64,000 bases of DNA from Streptomyces sp. NBC_00286 (GCF_036173125.1 NZ_CP108054.1:5394001-5458000), one strand, 5' to 3'; counted from the stretch's first letter, positions 35,813 to 46,107 are shown. Notes: generated from the letters alone by a model not told the origin. Numbers and translations: made by a program.

Positions 35813-36115
35813 TCAGGCGCTCGGCTCGTCGTCTTCCGGTGCCGGCGCGTCGCTGGGCGGCTGCTCCACGACGAAGGAGCCCTTCCCGCGCACGGTGACG
35901 ATCAGCCCGCGCTCGCGGAGTTCCTGTGCGGCCCGCCGTGCCGTGAGCCGTGCCACGCCGTACTCGTCGGCGAGGTGGTTCTCCGAGGGGATGGGCCTGT
36001 CCGGCGCCAGTTCGCCGGACGCGATTTTCCCGGCGATGACGTCGGCCAACTGCACGTAGAGCGGCCTCGCACTCATCGGGTCCAGGGCGGCGTCCGGCTC
36101 TGTCTTATCGCTCAT
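35813..36115 (-). CDS. Short GntR-type regulator
   Basis: 100 residues, a bare GntR winged helix: RPLYVQLADVIAGKIASGELAPDRPIPSE, then ADEYGVARLTARRAAQEL and the wing VRGKGSFV. It lacks any effector domain, like the small GntR proteins of integrative elements. Acidic tail. Paralog at 40108-40398. A 9-bp dyad lies upstream (36157-36184) and is probably its own operator. Confidence 0.88.
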   Translation of the reverse strand: MSDKTEPDAALDPMSARPLYVQLADVIAGKIASGELAPDRPIPSENHLADEYGVARLTARRAAQELRERGLIVTVRGKGSFVVEQPPSDAPAPEDDEPSA

Positions 36116-36156
36116 ACGTCCAACGTAGAGCGGCAGTGACCTGCACGGTCGGGCTG

Positions 36157-36184
36157 ATCCCTCTGTACTTGTATGCAGAGGGAT
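36157..36184. promoter_or_regulatory. Probable GntR operator
   Basis: ATCCCTCTG (36157-36165) and CAGAGGGAT (36176-36184), perfect dyad around TACTTGTATG, 42 bases upstream of the GntR start. TGTAC...GTATGCA within it resembles GntR-type sites. Confidence 0.6.
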
Positions 36185-36298
36185 GCATCTCAGTTTCGGA
36201 GCTCCGGTGATCAGTTGCTGAACCGATGCTGGCCCGAAGGGCGGACGACCAGGGCATGGAGGGGCCCCGGATTGGCGTGCGGCCGGGGCTCACTGCGG

Positions 36299-36973
36299 TC
36301 ATGGGGTCAGGCGTGCTTGGACGATGAGCGTGCCGATCTTCCGCCTGCCGGGCGGAGCCGCAAGCACCCCCGCCCGCACGTCCGTGTAGCCGTTCTCCTT
36401 CAGCATCCGCTCCCATGTCTCGGGCTCGAAGTCCCAGCGCTTGACGACGAGCGGGTCCTCGTCGGCGTCGCGTGGGATGTACGAAGCCTGGCAGCCGTAG
36501 CAGTCCTCCACGGCCGGCCGCTGTGAGAAGACCAGCACGCCCCCCGGCCGCAGACGCTCACGGATGGCGGGCAGGAGCAGGGCAGGATCGGTGAACCAGA
36601 CCGCCCCGTATACCGAGTACACGCCGTCGTACGCGTCCGCAGTCTCACGCAGGAAAGCTGTGGCCTCCATCTGGCGCAGATCCAACCCCGGTACCCCTGC
36701 CCACCGCTCACGGGCGGCCCGAAGTTGGGCGGGCGAGATATCGACGCCCGTCGCGTGCATGCCCAGAGACGCAAGGTGCGCGACGTTGCCGCCCTTTCCG
36801 CATCCCAGGTCCAGGACGCGGGCATCAGCCTCGAGGCCGAGCACCTCCACGCCCGGCCCGTGGTCCTCATACTGAGTGCAGTTGAACCACGTCGTCTCAC
36901 CGCGGGCGTTGACCGCGCGGCGCTCCGGGCGCTGGGCAGAGTAGGTGTCCCACGCGACACTCGTGTCTGTCAC
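36299..36973 (-). CDS. Class I SAM-dependent methyltransferase
   Basis: 224 residues from a GTG. Motif I VLDLGCGKGGNVAHLASLG (SAM binding), acidic residue in TGVDISPAQL, motif IV region DGVYSVYGAVWFTDP, LRPGGVLVFSQRP. Only the generic methyltransferase_11 fold can be seen; the substrate is unknown. Lies between a GntR gene and the regulatory block on the same strand. Confidence 0.85.
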   Translation of the reverse strand: MTDTSVAWDTYSAQRPERRAVNARGETTWFNCTQYEDHGPGVEVLGLEADARVLDLGCGKGGNVAHLASLGMHATGVDISPAQLRAARERWAGVPGLDLRQMEATAFLRETADAYDGVYSVYGAVWFTDPALLLPAIRERLRPGGVLVFSQRPAVEDCYGCQASYIPRDADEDPLVVKRWDFEPETWERMLKENGYTDVRAGVLAAPPGRRKIGTLIVQARLTP

Positions 36974-37050
36974 GACTTGCTCCGCTCATAGGGCCAGCCG
37001 CCCGGCTGCGACGCCGGACGGCTGGAGTGTCTTACACGTGGCGCCGGTTG

Positions 37051-37515
37051 TCAGCCGTCCTTGGGGCTGTCGTGGCATCCAGCGTGGCACTGGTTGCAAT
37101 CGGCAGCCGAACGCCACAGATCGGCGTCGACTGTGTAGCCGGCGTCTTGGATCGCGGCCACGGTCTGCTCGCGTGCGGCCGCTGCGCCTCCCAGCATCTG
37201 CTCGTCCTCGTCAGTCGGTACGTGGTGGACGAACCGGCCGACGACCCGCTGGCAGAAGGCGGCGTAGTCGACGGTGTGCAGGATGAACGCGTGCCAGCCG
37301 TGGTCGACCAGCTCGCTTGGCACGAGTACCTGGCCGGACTGCCGGCCGGACGCGGCCACGAATGCGGCGGCCTGGCCGACGATGCGGTGTGCTGTTTCGG
37401 CGCTGATTTCCGGGTGATCTGTGGTGACGCGACGGACAAGCCGGCTCATCACCTCGCGGTCGACCAGGGTGACCGGGTCGATGGTGTCCACTGGATGCTC
37501 CAACGCGATGGTCAC
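37051..37515 (-). CDS. Conserved protein with WHAFILHT-DYAAFC motif
   Basis: 154 residues. GTG 37515 overlaps the upstream stop by four bases and AGGAGG lies five bases before it. Core GWHAFILHTVDYAAFCQRVVGRFVHHVPTD is the pattern of the glycine-rich-domain (GRDP-like) family. The C-terminus has a Cys/His cluster (CNQCHAGC) that could hold a metal. Last gene of the small regulatory block below; function unknown. Confidence 0.65.
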   Translation of the reverse strand: MTIALEHPVDTIDPVTLVDREVMSRLVRRVTTDHPEISAETAHRIVGQAAAFVAASGRQSGQVLVPSELVDHGWHAFILHTVDYAAFCQRVVGRFVHHVPTDEDEQMLGGAAAAREQTVAAIQDAGYTVDADLWRSAADCNQCHAGCHDSPKDG

Positions 37516-37799
37516 GTGATCCTCCTGTTGCGGACGGATGCCCCGGGTTTTCGGGGCGCTGACCCCTCCCGCCGCCGGGGTTCGCACGAAGGCGGGAAGG
37601 AGCTATCAGAAGCTGGTTGCGGCGGCTCGTGGTGATTTCGGATCTCGACGTTGCAGTCCGTCACACGAGACAGATCGCCCCGCCCCGAGGCCTGCTCGCG
37701 TTGACGCACCAGCGCCTGGCACACCCCGCACTCGGCCGGGGGCATGGGCTCGTCGAGGGGGAAGCCGAGGGTGATGAGTGGGTCCGTGGTCGTCGTCAT
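37512..37799 (-). CDS. Small conserved protein with CxxC motif
   Basis: 95 residues; ATG 37799 overlaps the preceding (broken) gene by the ATGA arrangement, GGAG upstream. LGFPLDEPMPPAECGVCQALVRQREQA with a CGVC motif, then DLSRVTDCNVEIRNHH. Recognisable as a small Streptomyces protein of unknown role accompanying Scr1-type loci. The C-terminus is basic and low-complexity. Confidence 0.6.
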   Translation of the reverse strand: MTTTTDPLITLGFPLDEPMPPAECGVCQALVRQREQASGRGDLSRVTDCNVEIRNHHEPPQPASDSSFPPSCEPRRREGSAPRKPGASVRNRRIT

Positions 37800-38265
37800 C
37801 CGAGGGTCTCCGCGGGAAGTCGGTGCCCATCGCCAGGCCCGAGTGTGGCGGCGAGCAGGGCGGGGTTGTTCAGGACGCCGGAGCCGTCCGGGCGGTGGGG
37901 CCACAGGCGCCTGCAATTGGAACCAGCCGGTCGGCGGACACAGGAGTGGCCAGCCGGGCGGGTGCACGGTCGACTGGTGGATGCCGGGCAGGTTGTCTGC
38001 GGTGTCGGTCGGGATCAGCCACCACGCGCTGTCGACGCCCGGGTCAGCCAGGATCGGGCCGAGCCGGGGCGTCCCGATCCGCTGCATGGCGCCGATCGTG
38101 GCGACGAGCCGTACCTCTGCCGCGAGCCAGTGCTTGCGTCGTGATGGGAGCGAGGGCTTCCGCCTCCCACTCCTGGCGTACGAGGTCCGAGCGCGTGGAG
38201 CAGTCGGCGAGCCACGAGTCTCCGGTCTCGTGCACCTTGGCGATGCGCATCGTCGAGAGGGCCAT
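37796..38265 (-). pseudogene. Conserved Streptomyces gene broken by two frameshifts
   Basis: Three frames together give one protein. Frame one from ATG 38265: MALSTMRIAKVHETGDSWLADC to EALAPITT. Frame two from about 38147: RKHWLAAEVRLVATIGAMQRIG, ILADPGVDSAWWLIPTDTADNL, HPPGWPLLCPPTGWFQLQ. Frame three from about 37905: RPDGSGVLNNPALLAATLG to HRLPAETLG then a stop that overlaps the next ATG. The intact protein would be about 155 residues. Frames one and two do not meet an early stop quickly, so sequencing error versus real decay must be checked. Confidence 0.75.
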
Positions 38266-38352
38266 GGCCAGGACCGTAGGCCGCCGGATTGCATGGCTGT
38301 GCGGTGATTGCGCGCAATTGCGCGAGAGGGTGTGCGACTTGCTGCGGATTGT

Positions 38353-39201
38353 TTACGTGAGGTCCAGAGACGCCCTTGCACGGCCGATCAGGCGACGTGC
38401 CGGCGTCCCGTACTCCGCGGACTCCGCGAGCCAATCCCACGCCCGCTCGTACAGGGCGATGTCCTCCTCGCCCGTCAGCCACAGCTCCTCGCTGATCGTC
38501 TCGACGATGACCAGCCTCTGGTCGTAGATCCAGAAGGCGTGCGGGGCCGTACGGCGCAACTGCGTGCCGAAGGGCAGGATCCCGAGTTCGACACGGCGCT
38601 GGCCGACGAGGTTGTACAGCCGGTCGAGTTGCTCGGCCATCACGTCTTCCGGGCACGAGCGGTGGTACAGGGCGGCCTCACACACCAGGAACCGGAAGGA
38701 CTTCTCGGGGTCGTACAGCGACTCTTGGCGGCGCATCCGCGCCTCGACGGCGGCCTCGGTCGTCGGGGGTATGCCGCGGAACTCGGCGTTGCTGTCGAAG
38801 ATGATGCGGGCGTACTCCGGTGTCTGGAACAGGCCCGGGATGCGCGATACCTCGAGGCCGCGGATCGTCTGGGTGTTCTCGGTCTGCCGTACGGCGATCT
38901 CCTGGCGGCCGCGGTGGCCGCCGGCCAACTGCCGGCGCCAGGACCGGTGTCGCTGCTTCATGTCCAGCGCGGCCCGCAAGCCCTGCAACTCAGCCTCGGC
39001 GTCCGGCCGACCGATGCCACGCGCCCATGCGGTGAGGTCGGCGGCGGTCGGGGTCTGCTTGCCGTTCTGGAGCCGGGACACCTTCGAGGGCTGCCAGCCG
39101 AGTTGGGCTGCGAGGTCCTTGCCTTCCAGACCGGCCTCGGCGCGTAGCTCACGCAGGCGCGCGCCGAGGGCCTCTCTGGCGGTCTGGTAGTCCGTCGTCA
39201 C
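38353..39201 (-). CDS. Scr1-like XRE regulator with DUF5753
   Basis: 282 residues from GTG 39201, overlapping the stop of the upstream gene (GTGA). The N-terminal helix-turn-helix (LGARLRELRAEAGLEGKDLAAQ, LGWQPSKVSRLQNGK) is followed by a DUF5753 effector-like domain (EVSRIPGLFQTPEYARIIF, EARMRRQESLYDP, LYNLVGQRRVELGILPFG). In Streptomyces such proteins pair with small partners to control development or antibiotic production. Here the partner is the DUF6879 protein, not the usual DUF397. Confidence 0.92.
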   Translation of the reverse strand: MTTDYQTAREALGARLRELRAEAGLEGKDLAAQLGWQPSKVSRLQNGKQTPTAADLTAWARGIGRPDAEAELQGLRAALDMKQRHRSWRRQLAGGHRGRQEIAVRQTENTQTIRGLEVSRIPGLFQTPEYARIIFDSNAEFRGIPPTTEAAVEARMRRQESLYDPEKSFRFLVCEAALYHRSCPEDVMAEQLDRLYNLVGQRRVELGILPFGTQLRRTAPHAFWIYDQRLVIVETISEELWLTGEEDIALYERAWDWLAESAEYGTPARRLIGRARASLDLT

Positions 39202-39938
39202 ACGGTGGAACGTACTCGCCTGGCGAACTCCGTTGTAGGCACGGCGTGGTGCCATGCGGCGTCACGGGCCTGGCAGGCGGCGAGGACCTCGGCGGGGTCC
39301 TGGGTGACGTACACGCCGAGGGTGGTGTCTTCGTCGTCGAACGCGAACCGGACCAGGGTCTTCGAGTCAAAGAGCCAGAAGTCGTAGTCCGGCAGCCGCA
39401 GACGCTCGGCCTCCGTGCGGGTGAGGTTGCGGATGTCCTCGCCCGCGGCCAGGTTGCCGGGCGCGCTGGCGAGGAGGAACTCCTGCCCCTGGGTGGCCGG
39501 TTCGTCGACCAGGCGTACGCGCTCGAACCGCTTCCCGGCGGCGGTCTGCTCGGCGACGTTCTCGCGCCAGGCATTCGCGGGCTCGGCGGCGATGTCCTCC
39601 CCGGCCTGCCAGCGCTGCCACTTGGGACTGTTGCGGTCGGAGGCGTAGCCGCGGCGGGTCTCCAGCCGCCATGCGGTGTGCCGGAACTCCTGGAACAGGT
39701 GGGAGATCGACGCGAACGGCTGTAGCTCGGGGGCGGCACTTCGGGGCGCGTAGCGGGTCAACAGGCTTCGGGGGACGCGGACGAACGTCTCGGACGGCTT
39801 CACGTCGCGGAGCTGGGTGACGTGCTCTGGCTCGGTCTCGCGCTCCCCTTGGACGAGGATCTCGTCCGTGCCCTCGATCTCGTACAGGGTGGGGCAGTCG
39901 CCGTCGTCGCTGGTCGTGCCGATGAGCCGTAGCGTCAT
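39198..39938 (-). CDS. DUF6879-type protein with extra N-terminal domain
   Basis: 246 residues; GGAGGG before ATG 39938. Residues 1-65 form a small beta-rich unit (CPTLYEIEGTDEILVQGERE, then VRVPRSLLTRYAPR) that I know as a separate small protein in other loci. Residues ~75-240 are the DUF6879 domain (FQEFRHTAWRLETRRGYASD, ERVRLVDEPATQGQEFLLA, PDYDFWLFDSKTLVRFAFDD). Coupled to the Scr1-like regulator downstream, and probably its functional partner. Confidence 0.8.
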   Translation of the reverse strand: MTLRLIGTTSDDGDCPTLYEIEGTDEILVQGERETEPEHVTQLRDVKPSETFVRVPRSLLTRYAPRSAAPELQPFASISHLFQEFRHTAWRLETRRGYASDRNSPKWQRWQAGEDIAAEPANAWRENVAEQTAAGKRFERVRLVDEPATQGQEFLLASAPGNLAAGEDIRNLTRTEAERLRLPDYDFWLFDSKTLVRFAFDDEDTTLGVYVTQDPAEVLAACQARDAAWHHAVPTTEFARRVRSTV

Positions 39939-40107
39939 GTCGCCCTCCGTCTGCGCTGGTTGGACGTCCAGAATGCGTGGGATGGCGCGAGCATGCCCGA
40001 CGATTGCGGCAGATTGCGCATGCTCCCAGGCTCATGCCGATTGCGCGCAAGCAGCCATACCGAAGCACCCATGCTGACGGGGCCACGTGAGACAACGCAC
40101 GGCCTCT

Positions 40108-40398
40108 TCAGGCGTTCGGTTCGCCCTCCGCGGGCGCGTCACCGGATGGCTGCTCGGCCTGAACAAAGGTGCCCTTGATGGGGACTGTGATGACAAGGCC
40201 TTGATCGCGAAGCTCGCGCACGGCCCGGCGGATGGTGTTGACAGCCACGCCGTACTGCTCGGCGAGGGCGCGCTCGTTCGGAAGCCGGGCACCTGCGCGC
40301 AGGCGTCCTGTGCGGATCTGCTCGGCGATGTGGTGCACGACTTGGAGATACACGTAGACGTGACTCGTCGGGTCGGGCGCCCACCGATCGTTAGCCAT
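40108..40398 (-). CDS. Short GntR-type regulator, paralog of 35813-36115
   Basis: 96 residues: SHVYVYLQVVHHIAEQIRTGRL, NERALAEQYGVAVNTIRRAVREL, wing VPIKGTFVQAEQPSGDAPAEGE. The tail is nearly the same as in the other GntR (VVEQPPSDAPAPEDDE). No effector domain. The upstream 40399-40500 region carries several TTGC/GCAAC half sites that may be its operators. Confidence 0.88.
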   Translation of the reverse strand: MANDRWAPDPTSHVYVYLQVVHHIAEQIRTGRLRAGARLPNERALAEQYGVAVNTIRRAVRELRDQGLVITVPIKGTFVQAEQPSGDAPAEGEPNA

Positions 40399-40569
40399 AA
40401 CCGCACGCTAAAGCGACTTGTAGCAACTCACCACGTGCGGGAACGTCCGCATGCAACCTGATGCTCCCTGTTGCTACCTATCGCAACCTAAGGCAAAGTG
40501 GAACACAGAAACCCCGGCGAGGTGGCTAGACCTCCCGGGGCACGGCCAACGCTGCATAGGAGCGTCGAC

Positions 40570-40917
40570 ATGCACGACCTTATCCGCCGCACTCTCGAAT
40601 GGCTGCGCCTCCTCTTCGCGCCGGGCACCGGCAAACGGCGCCGCCGCCCCCACCGGCACCCTCACTTCTGCGTCCACTTCACCGTCGTACGCCGTCCCTC
40701 CTCTCCCGAATCCTCGAGCCTCCCTCGCCACCGCTCCCCGTACGGCCTCGTCACCCATCTCGACGGCGCCGACTCCGCCCTCGTACGCCCCTACCTCACC
40801 GCCCACGAACAAGAAGCCGCCCTCCAGGCGCGCCGCCGCCTCGCCCTCGTGCTGGCCGCAGACTTCGGGATCGACCTCGACCGGCACCTGATCGGCGCGC
40901 AGGAGGTGGCCGCCTGA
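40570..40917 (+). CDS. Small conserved basic protein
   Basis: 115 residues; AGGAG before ATG 40570. IRRTLEWLRLLFAPGTGKRRRRPH, later SPYGLVTHLDGADSALVRPYL and a helical C-terminus (ARRRLALVLAADFGIDLDRHLIG). A conserved pair with the next gene (stop and start overlap as TGATGA) in Streptomyces; function unknown. Divergent from the GntR gene, which may control it. Confidence 0.65.
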   Translation: MHDLIRRTLEWLRLLFAPGTGKRRRRPHRHPHFCVHFTVVRRPSSPESSSLPRHRSPYGLVTHLDGADSALVRPYLTAHEQEAALQARRRLALVLAADFGIDLDRHLIGAQEVAA

Positions 40918-41282
40918 TGAAGCGCACCACCGGCCCCGCGACCACCTCCAACTCCCCCCGCCTGCTGCCCTGGCCGTCCCCCGACGGCAGCCCCTGTTAC
41001 CTGATGACGGACAGCGGCGGCGGATACGTCTCCCGCTTCGCCGACGACCTGGAGGCCATGCAGCTCGACATGGGCGCCGACGTACTCGGCCTCGCCCGCA
41101 CCGTGCTGGACGACCCCACGTCGCCGTACAGCGAGGTCCGCTACGCAGGCCTCCGCCTCGCCGAGTGCCTGACCGACGCCCTGCGCATCGCCGAGTCCCG
41201 AGGGCTGCGCCTGCCTCAACCGGACACCGAAGACGCCGAGGGCGTCGAGGAGGCCGAAGCGGCCGAACGCAGCACGGCCTAA
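40917..41282 (+). CDS. Small conserved acidic protein
   Basis: 121 residues, start overlapping the previous stop. LPWPSPDGSPCYLMTDSGGGYVSRFAD, then a helical GADVLGLARTVLDD segment and a Glu/Ala tail. Same uncharacterised two-gene unit as 40570-40917; one protein basic, one acidic, so a complex is conceivable. Confidence 0.65.
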   Translation: MKRTTGPATTSNSPRLLPWPSPDGSPCYLMTDSGGGYVSRFADDLEAMQLDMGADVLGLARTVLDDPTSPYSEVRYAGLRLAECLTDALRIAESRGLRLPQPDTEDAEGVEEAEAAERSTA

Positions 41283-41619
41283 CGGGCCGAGACCCGGGGA
41301 GTGTTCATGGAAGACGTTTTGGCGAATCCCGCCGCCAGGTGACCAGTCTTGGGAATGTGACAGTCGAGTGCCGCACTGTCACATTCCCGCGACCGCCTAC
41401 CGGGGGAGCGGCAGCGTCGCCCGGAGCGCACGCACTGCCGCCGGAATTCGTCAACAGCATCTGGTCGGCTAGCCCGGACCAAACCGCACCCGGCTACTTC
41501 ACATTCCCCGCGAAGATCGCCGTCTCAGACTCAGACGACGGCGCCATCTCGACCTGCAGATACTCCTCGCCCTTCGGGACCTCGCACGCCATCCTTCGCC
41601 GTCATCGTCCGCCCCGGCA
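41283..41619. promoter_or_regulatory. Spacer with a 14-bp perfect inverted repeat
   Basis: GGGAATGTGACAGT (41351-41364) and ACTGTCACATTCCC (41375-41388) form a perfect dyad with a 10-base spacer. ATGTGACAGT recurs at 42308-42317. Operator, recombination site or terminator of the preceding pair; undecided. No gene seen in this stretch. Confidence 0.55.
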
Positions 41620-41961
41620 TTACTTCCCGATGCTGATCTTGTCGTTGTCGAGGAGCGCTGTGTGCGTCGCCGCAGTGATGATCAGGAGCAGGAGAACGAA
41701 GCCGGAGAACGGGTTGCCGCTGTCCGCATTCGGGTCCAGGGCCACCATGATGCCGATAATGGCGATCTCGCCCACGATGTAGGCCACGGCCAGCCATGCC
41801 TTGACGACTCCCTTCACCGCGGCGACCACGAACGGCACGGCCGCGCACAGGCCGAGCGTGACGACTGGGACGAGTGTCCAGATCACCTTGGCGATGGTGG
41901 TGTTGAACATGCGAGGCTGAGCGGGGGTTAGCGGGGCGTTGAAGTAGGGGTTGCTGGCCAT
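41620..41961 (-). CDS. Small membrane protein
   Basis: 113 residues; GGGAGGACCC before ATG 41961. Soluble 18-residue head (ASNPYFNAPLTPAQPRMF), then three hydrophobic segments (VIWTLVPVVTLGLCAAVPFVV, WLAVAYIVGEIAIIGIMVAL, FSGFVLLLLIITAATHTALL). A familiar Streptomyces membrane protein of unknown role. Confidence 0.75.
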   Translation of the reverse strand: MASNPYFNAPLTPAQPRMFNTTIAKVIWTLVPVVTLGLCAAVPFVVAAVKGVVKAWLAVAYIVGEIAIIGIMVALDPNADSGNPFSGFVLLLLIITAATHTALLDNDKISIGK

Positions 41962-42100
41962 GGGTCCTCCCGTTGGTGTGTGGACGTGTGGGGCAGCGTG
42001 CTGGTGTTATGGCTGGTTGTCAGGTGTTTGGGATGGATTGACCCTTTCGGGTGACGCAGGGAGAGAGGCGCCCCAGAGGTCCCTGAGATCCGGCGGCTCC

Positions 42101-42298
42101 TTACTTCTGCTCGGCGCCGTACGGCTCCAGCACTCGCTGCAGGTCCGTCGGCCCCCACCTGCCGTACGCGGCCGGGCTACGGGCCGTCAGCCGGTGCAAT
42201 TCCTCCTGCGCGAGGACGTGCGTCTCATGCGTGGGCTCGGCGGCCGCCCCGCTGGCGTCGTACAAGGCGCTGTTGGCGCGCCCTTCCGGGCCAGTGGC
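42101..42298 (-). pseudogene. C-terminal gene fragment of an integrative-element-type protein
   Basis: The minus strand is open from a stop near 42300 to a TAA at 42101-42103, without a start codon. It reads NSALYDASGAAEP, HVLAQEELHRLTARSPAAYGRW and DLQRVLEPYGAEQK, which look like real protein. I recall similar C-terminal regions in replication or translocase proteins of actinomycete integrative elements, but the assignment is weak. Probably an element scar. The 42299-42495 stretch contains nothing else clear. Confidence 0.45.
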
Positions 42299-42495
42299 TG
42301 GTCGTCAAAATGTGACAGTGATGATTGGGGTGGCCCGGTCCGAGGGGCTGACTCGGAACGTGACCGGCGCTTCGGCTGCCGCGTTACGCCACCCTCATTG
42401 GTTGTGGGGTCGACCCGGCGTTCCAGGGTGCTGCTGAGTCAGGCGATCTGCCAGGCGCTGAGCAGCTCCCCGGGGCCGTAACCGCAACCGCCCGC

Positions 42496-44124
<1,629 letters not shown>

Positions 44125-44138
44125 CTAGGGGGAGCCCG

Positions 44139-45140
44139 ATGAAGATCGTGATACCCGGAGGAACCGGGCAGGTAGGGACGATCCTGAACCGCGCACTGAC
44201 CGCGGCCGGCCATGACGTCGTGGTCCTGACCAGACGGCCGCGACGCAAGGGTGAGATCCACTGGGACGGCGAGACCCTGGGCCCCTGGGCCGAGGCGATC
44301 GACGGCAGCGACATCGTGATCAACCTGGCCGGACGCAGCGTCAGTTGCCGCTACACCGCCGCCAATCTCCAGGCGATGATGGATTCCCGCGTCAACTCCG
44401 CCCGTGTGGTGGGGGAGTCGATCGCCGCCGCCGCTCAACCCCCGCGCGTCTGGCTGCAGATGAGTACGGCCACCATCTACGCCCACCGCTTCGACGCACC
44501 CCATGACGAGGCGACCGGCGTGTTCGGCGGCACGGAGCCCGGCGTCCCGGACTACTGGGCGTACAGCGTCGAGATCGCCAAAGCCTGGGAGCGGGAGCAG
44601 GAACGGGCCGAAACCCCGCACACCCGCAAGGTCGCCCTGCGCACGGCCATGGTGATGAGCCCCGACCGCGGAGGCGTCTTCGACGTCCTGCTGCGACTGG
44701 CGCGGCTCGGGCTCGGCGGACCGGTCGCGGGCGGCGCGCAGTACGTGTCCTGGATTCAGGACCGCGACTTCGTACGCGCCGTCGAGTTCCTGATCGACCG
44801 GGACGACCTGGCCGGTCCGGTGAACGTCGCCGCTCCCGAGCCTGTGCCGCAGCGCACGTTCATGCGCACGCTGCGCGCCGCATGGTGCGTTCCCGTGGGC
44901 CTGCCCGCCACGAAGTGGATGGCCGAACTCGGCGCGTTCGCGATGCGCTCGGACACCGAACTCCTGCTGAAGAGCCGTCGCGTCATCCCCGGCCGCCTGC
45001 TCGAAGCGGGCTTCGCCTTCGACCACGCCACATGGCCGGAGGCCGCCGAGGATCTCGTCGAGCGCGTACGAGACGACCGGGCGGCGCAGGTCGTACGACG
45101 TGAGCCCTCGGCCCCGCGTTCAAGGCGGGCCACAAGCTGA
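44139..45140 (+). CDS. TIGR01777-type NAD(P)-dependent epimerase
   Basis: 333 residues; ATG 44139 after GGGGGAG. GGTGQVGTILNRAL is the Rossmann motif; INLAGRSVSCRYTAANL and DSRVNSARVVGESI are typical of the TIGR01777 (YfcH-like) family. C-terminal PVGLPATKWMAELGAF and ELLLKSRRVIPGRLLEAGF belong to its DUF1731 domain. Catalytic Tyr in WAYSVEIAKAWE (Tyr with Lys shifted). Substrate unknown. Divergent from rox but with its own palindromic operator, so joint control is not implied. Confidence 0.88.
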   Translation: MKIVIPGGTGQVGTILNRALTAAGHDVVVLTRRPRRKGEIHWDGETLGPWAEAIDGSDIVINLAGRSVSCRYTAANLQAMMDSRVNSARVVGESIAAAAQPPRVWLQMSTATIYAHRFDAPHDEATGVFGGTEPGVPDYWAYSVEIAKAWEREQERAETPHTRKVALRTAMVMSPDRGGVFDVLLRLARLGLGGPVAGGAQYVSWIQDRDFVRAVEFLIDRDDLAGPVNVAAPEPVPQRTFMRTLRAAWCVPVGLPATKWMAELGAFAMRSDTELLLKSRRVIPGRLLEAGFAFDHATWPEAAEDLVERVRDDRAAQVVRREPSAPRSRRATS

Positions 45141-45163
45141 CCGGTGACTGACCGGCGGGGGAG

Positions 45164-45793
45164 TCAGCCCGCGCTGAGTTCCGGCAGCGGCAGCGTGTGC
45201 TGGGTCTGGAGGACCTTGGCCCGCAGGTAGCGGACATTGTGGGCCGTCTTGAACACCCCTGTCGGGACCCGGTGTTGAACATCGACCCCGAGTGCGCGGA
45301 GCTGTTCCGCCTTGTCCGGGTTGTTGGACAGCAGGTCGAGGGACGAGATGCCCAGGGCGCTCAGCATCTGGGCCGCCGACGTGTAGTCGCGGGCGTCCTC
45401 CGGCAGGCCGAGGGCCGTGTTCGCGGCGTAGGTGTCGAGACCCTGCTCCTGGAGGGCGTACGCGTCGAGCTTGTTGTAGAGGCCGATGCCGCGGCCCTCC
45501 TGGCGGAGGTAGAGGAGTACGCCGCCGCGCGTGGCGATCTGCTCGACCGCCTCGCGGAGCTGCGGTCCGCAGTCACAGCGGGCCGAGCCGAAGACGTCGC
45601 CCGTCAGGCACTCGGAGTGGAGGCGGACCAGCGGGGTCGCCGACGGGGGGCCGAGGACGAGGGCCACGTGTTCCTGGCCGTCGGTCAGCCCGTGGAAGGT
45701 GACCGCGTCGGCGTCGACGCCGTAACCGTCGTGGAAACGCAGCGGGACCCGGACGCGTGCGCGCGGGGTGGCGGCGGGGAGCAGTTCGGGCAT
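45164..45793 (-). CDS. ribA: GTP cyclohydrolase II
   Basis: 209 residues. Opens the GTP imidazole ring at the first step of riboflavin synthesis. RLHSECLTGDVFGSARCDCG carries the three zinc Cys, YLRQEGRGIGLYNKL the catalytic Arg, and DARDYTSAAQMLSALGI the C-terminal hallmark. It is a stand-alone RibA without the DHBP synthase domain. In Streptomyces such single-domain copies are often extra to the rib operon. A RibD-like protein lies 5 kb away. Confidence 0.93.
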   Translation of the reverse strand: MPELLPAATPRARVRVPLRFHDGYGVDADAVTFHGLTDGQEHVALVLGPPSATPLVRLHSECLTGDVFGSARCDCGPQLREAVEQIATRGGVLLYLRQEGRGIGLYNKLDAYALQEQGLDTYAANTALGLPEDARDYTSAAQMLSALGISSLDLLSNNPDKAEQLRALGVDVQHRVPTGVFKTAHNVRYLRAKVLQTQHTLPLPELSAG

Positions 45794-45918
45794 GCGGGTT
45801 CTCCGAGTCCGGGATCCGAGCAGCTTTCGGGTGCGTGCAGCTTTCGGTCTGCTTCAGATTTGAAGCAGGAGCTTGGATCGCGACCCTACCTCATGGTTAA
45901 AAGTTGAAGCAACAGTTC

Positions 45919-46023
45919 CGAGGCCCGTGCGCGGCGGCCCGAGGCCCGTGCGCCGCGGTCCGAGGCCCGTGCGCCGCGGTCCGAGGCCCGTGCGCCGCGG
46001 TCCGGAGGCCGTACGCGATGGCC
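45919..46023. repeat. 21-bp tandem repeat
   Basis: Four near-perfect copies of CGAGGCCCGTGCGCCGCGGTC in 45919-46002 and one or two degraded copies after. They lie just upstream of the rgt promoter module, in a 406-base spacer that has no gene. Confidence 0.85.
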
Positions 46024-46107
46024 CGAAACCCGTACGCCCCGGGCGGCAAAAACAAAAGGCAAGGAGGTTCACCCATCTCCTTGCCACTCTCAACTTATAG
46101 CGCACCG

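Noticed and set aside
41306..41341. 11-codon ORF MEDVLANPAAR after GGGGAG
   Set aside because: Could be a leader peptide but nothing downstream supports attenuation.
41494..41592. 32-codon minus-strand ORF starting MACEVPKGEEYLQVE
   Set aside because: Plausible ribosome-binding site, but too short and without a recognisable family; not separable from chance.
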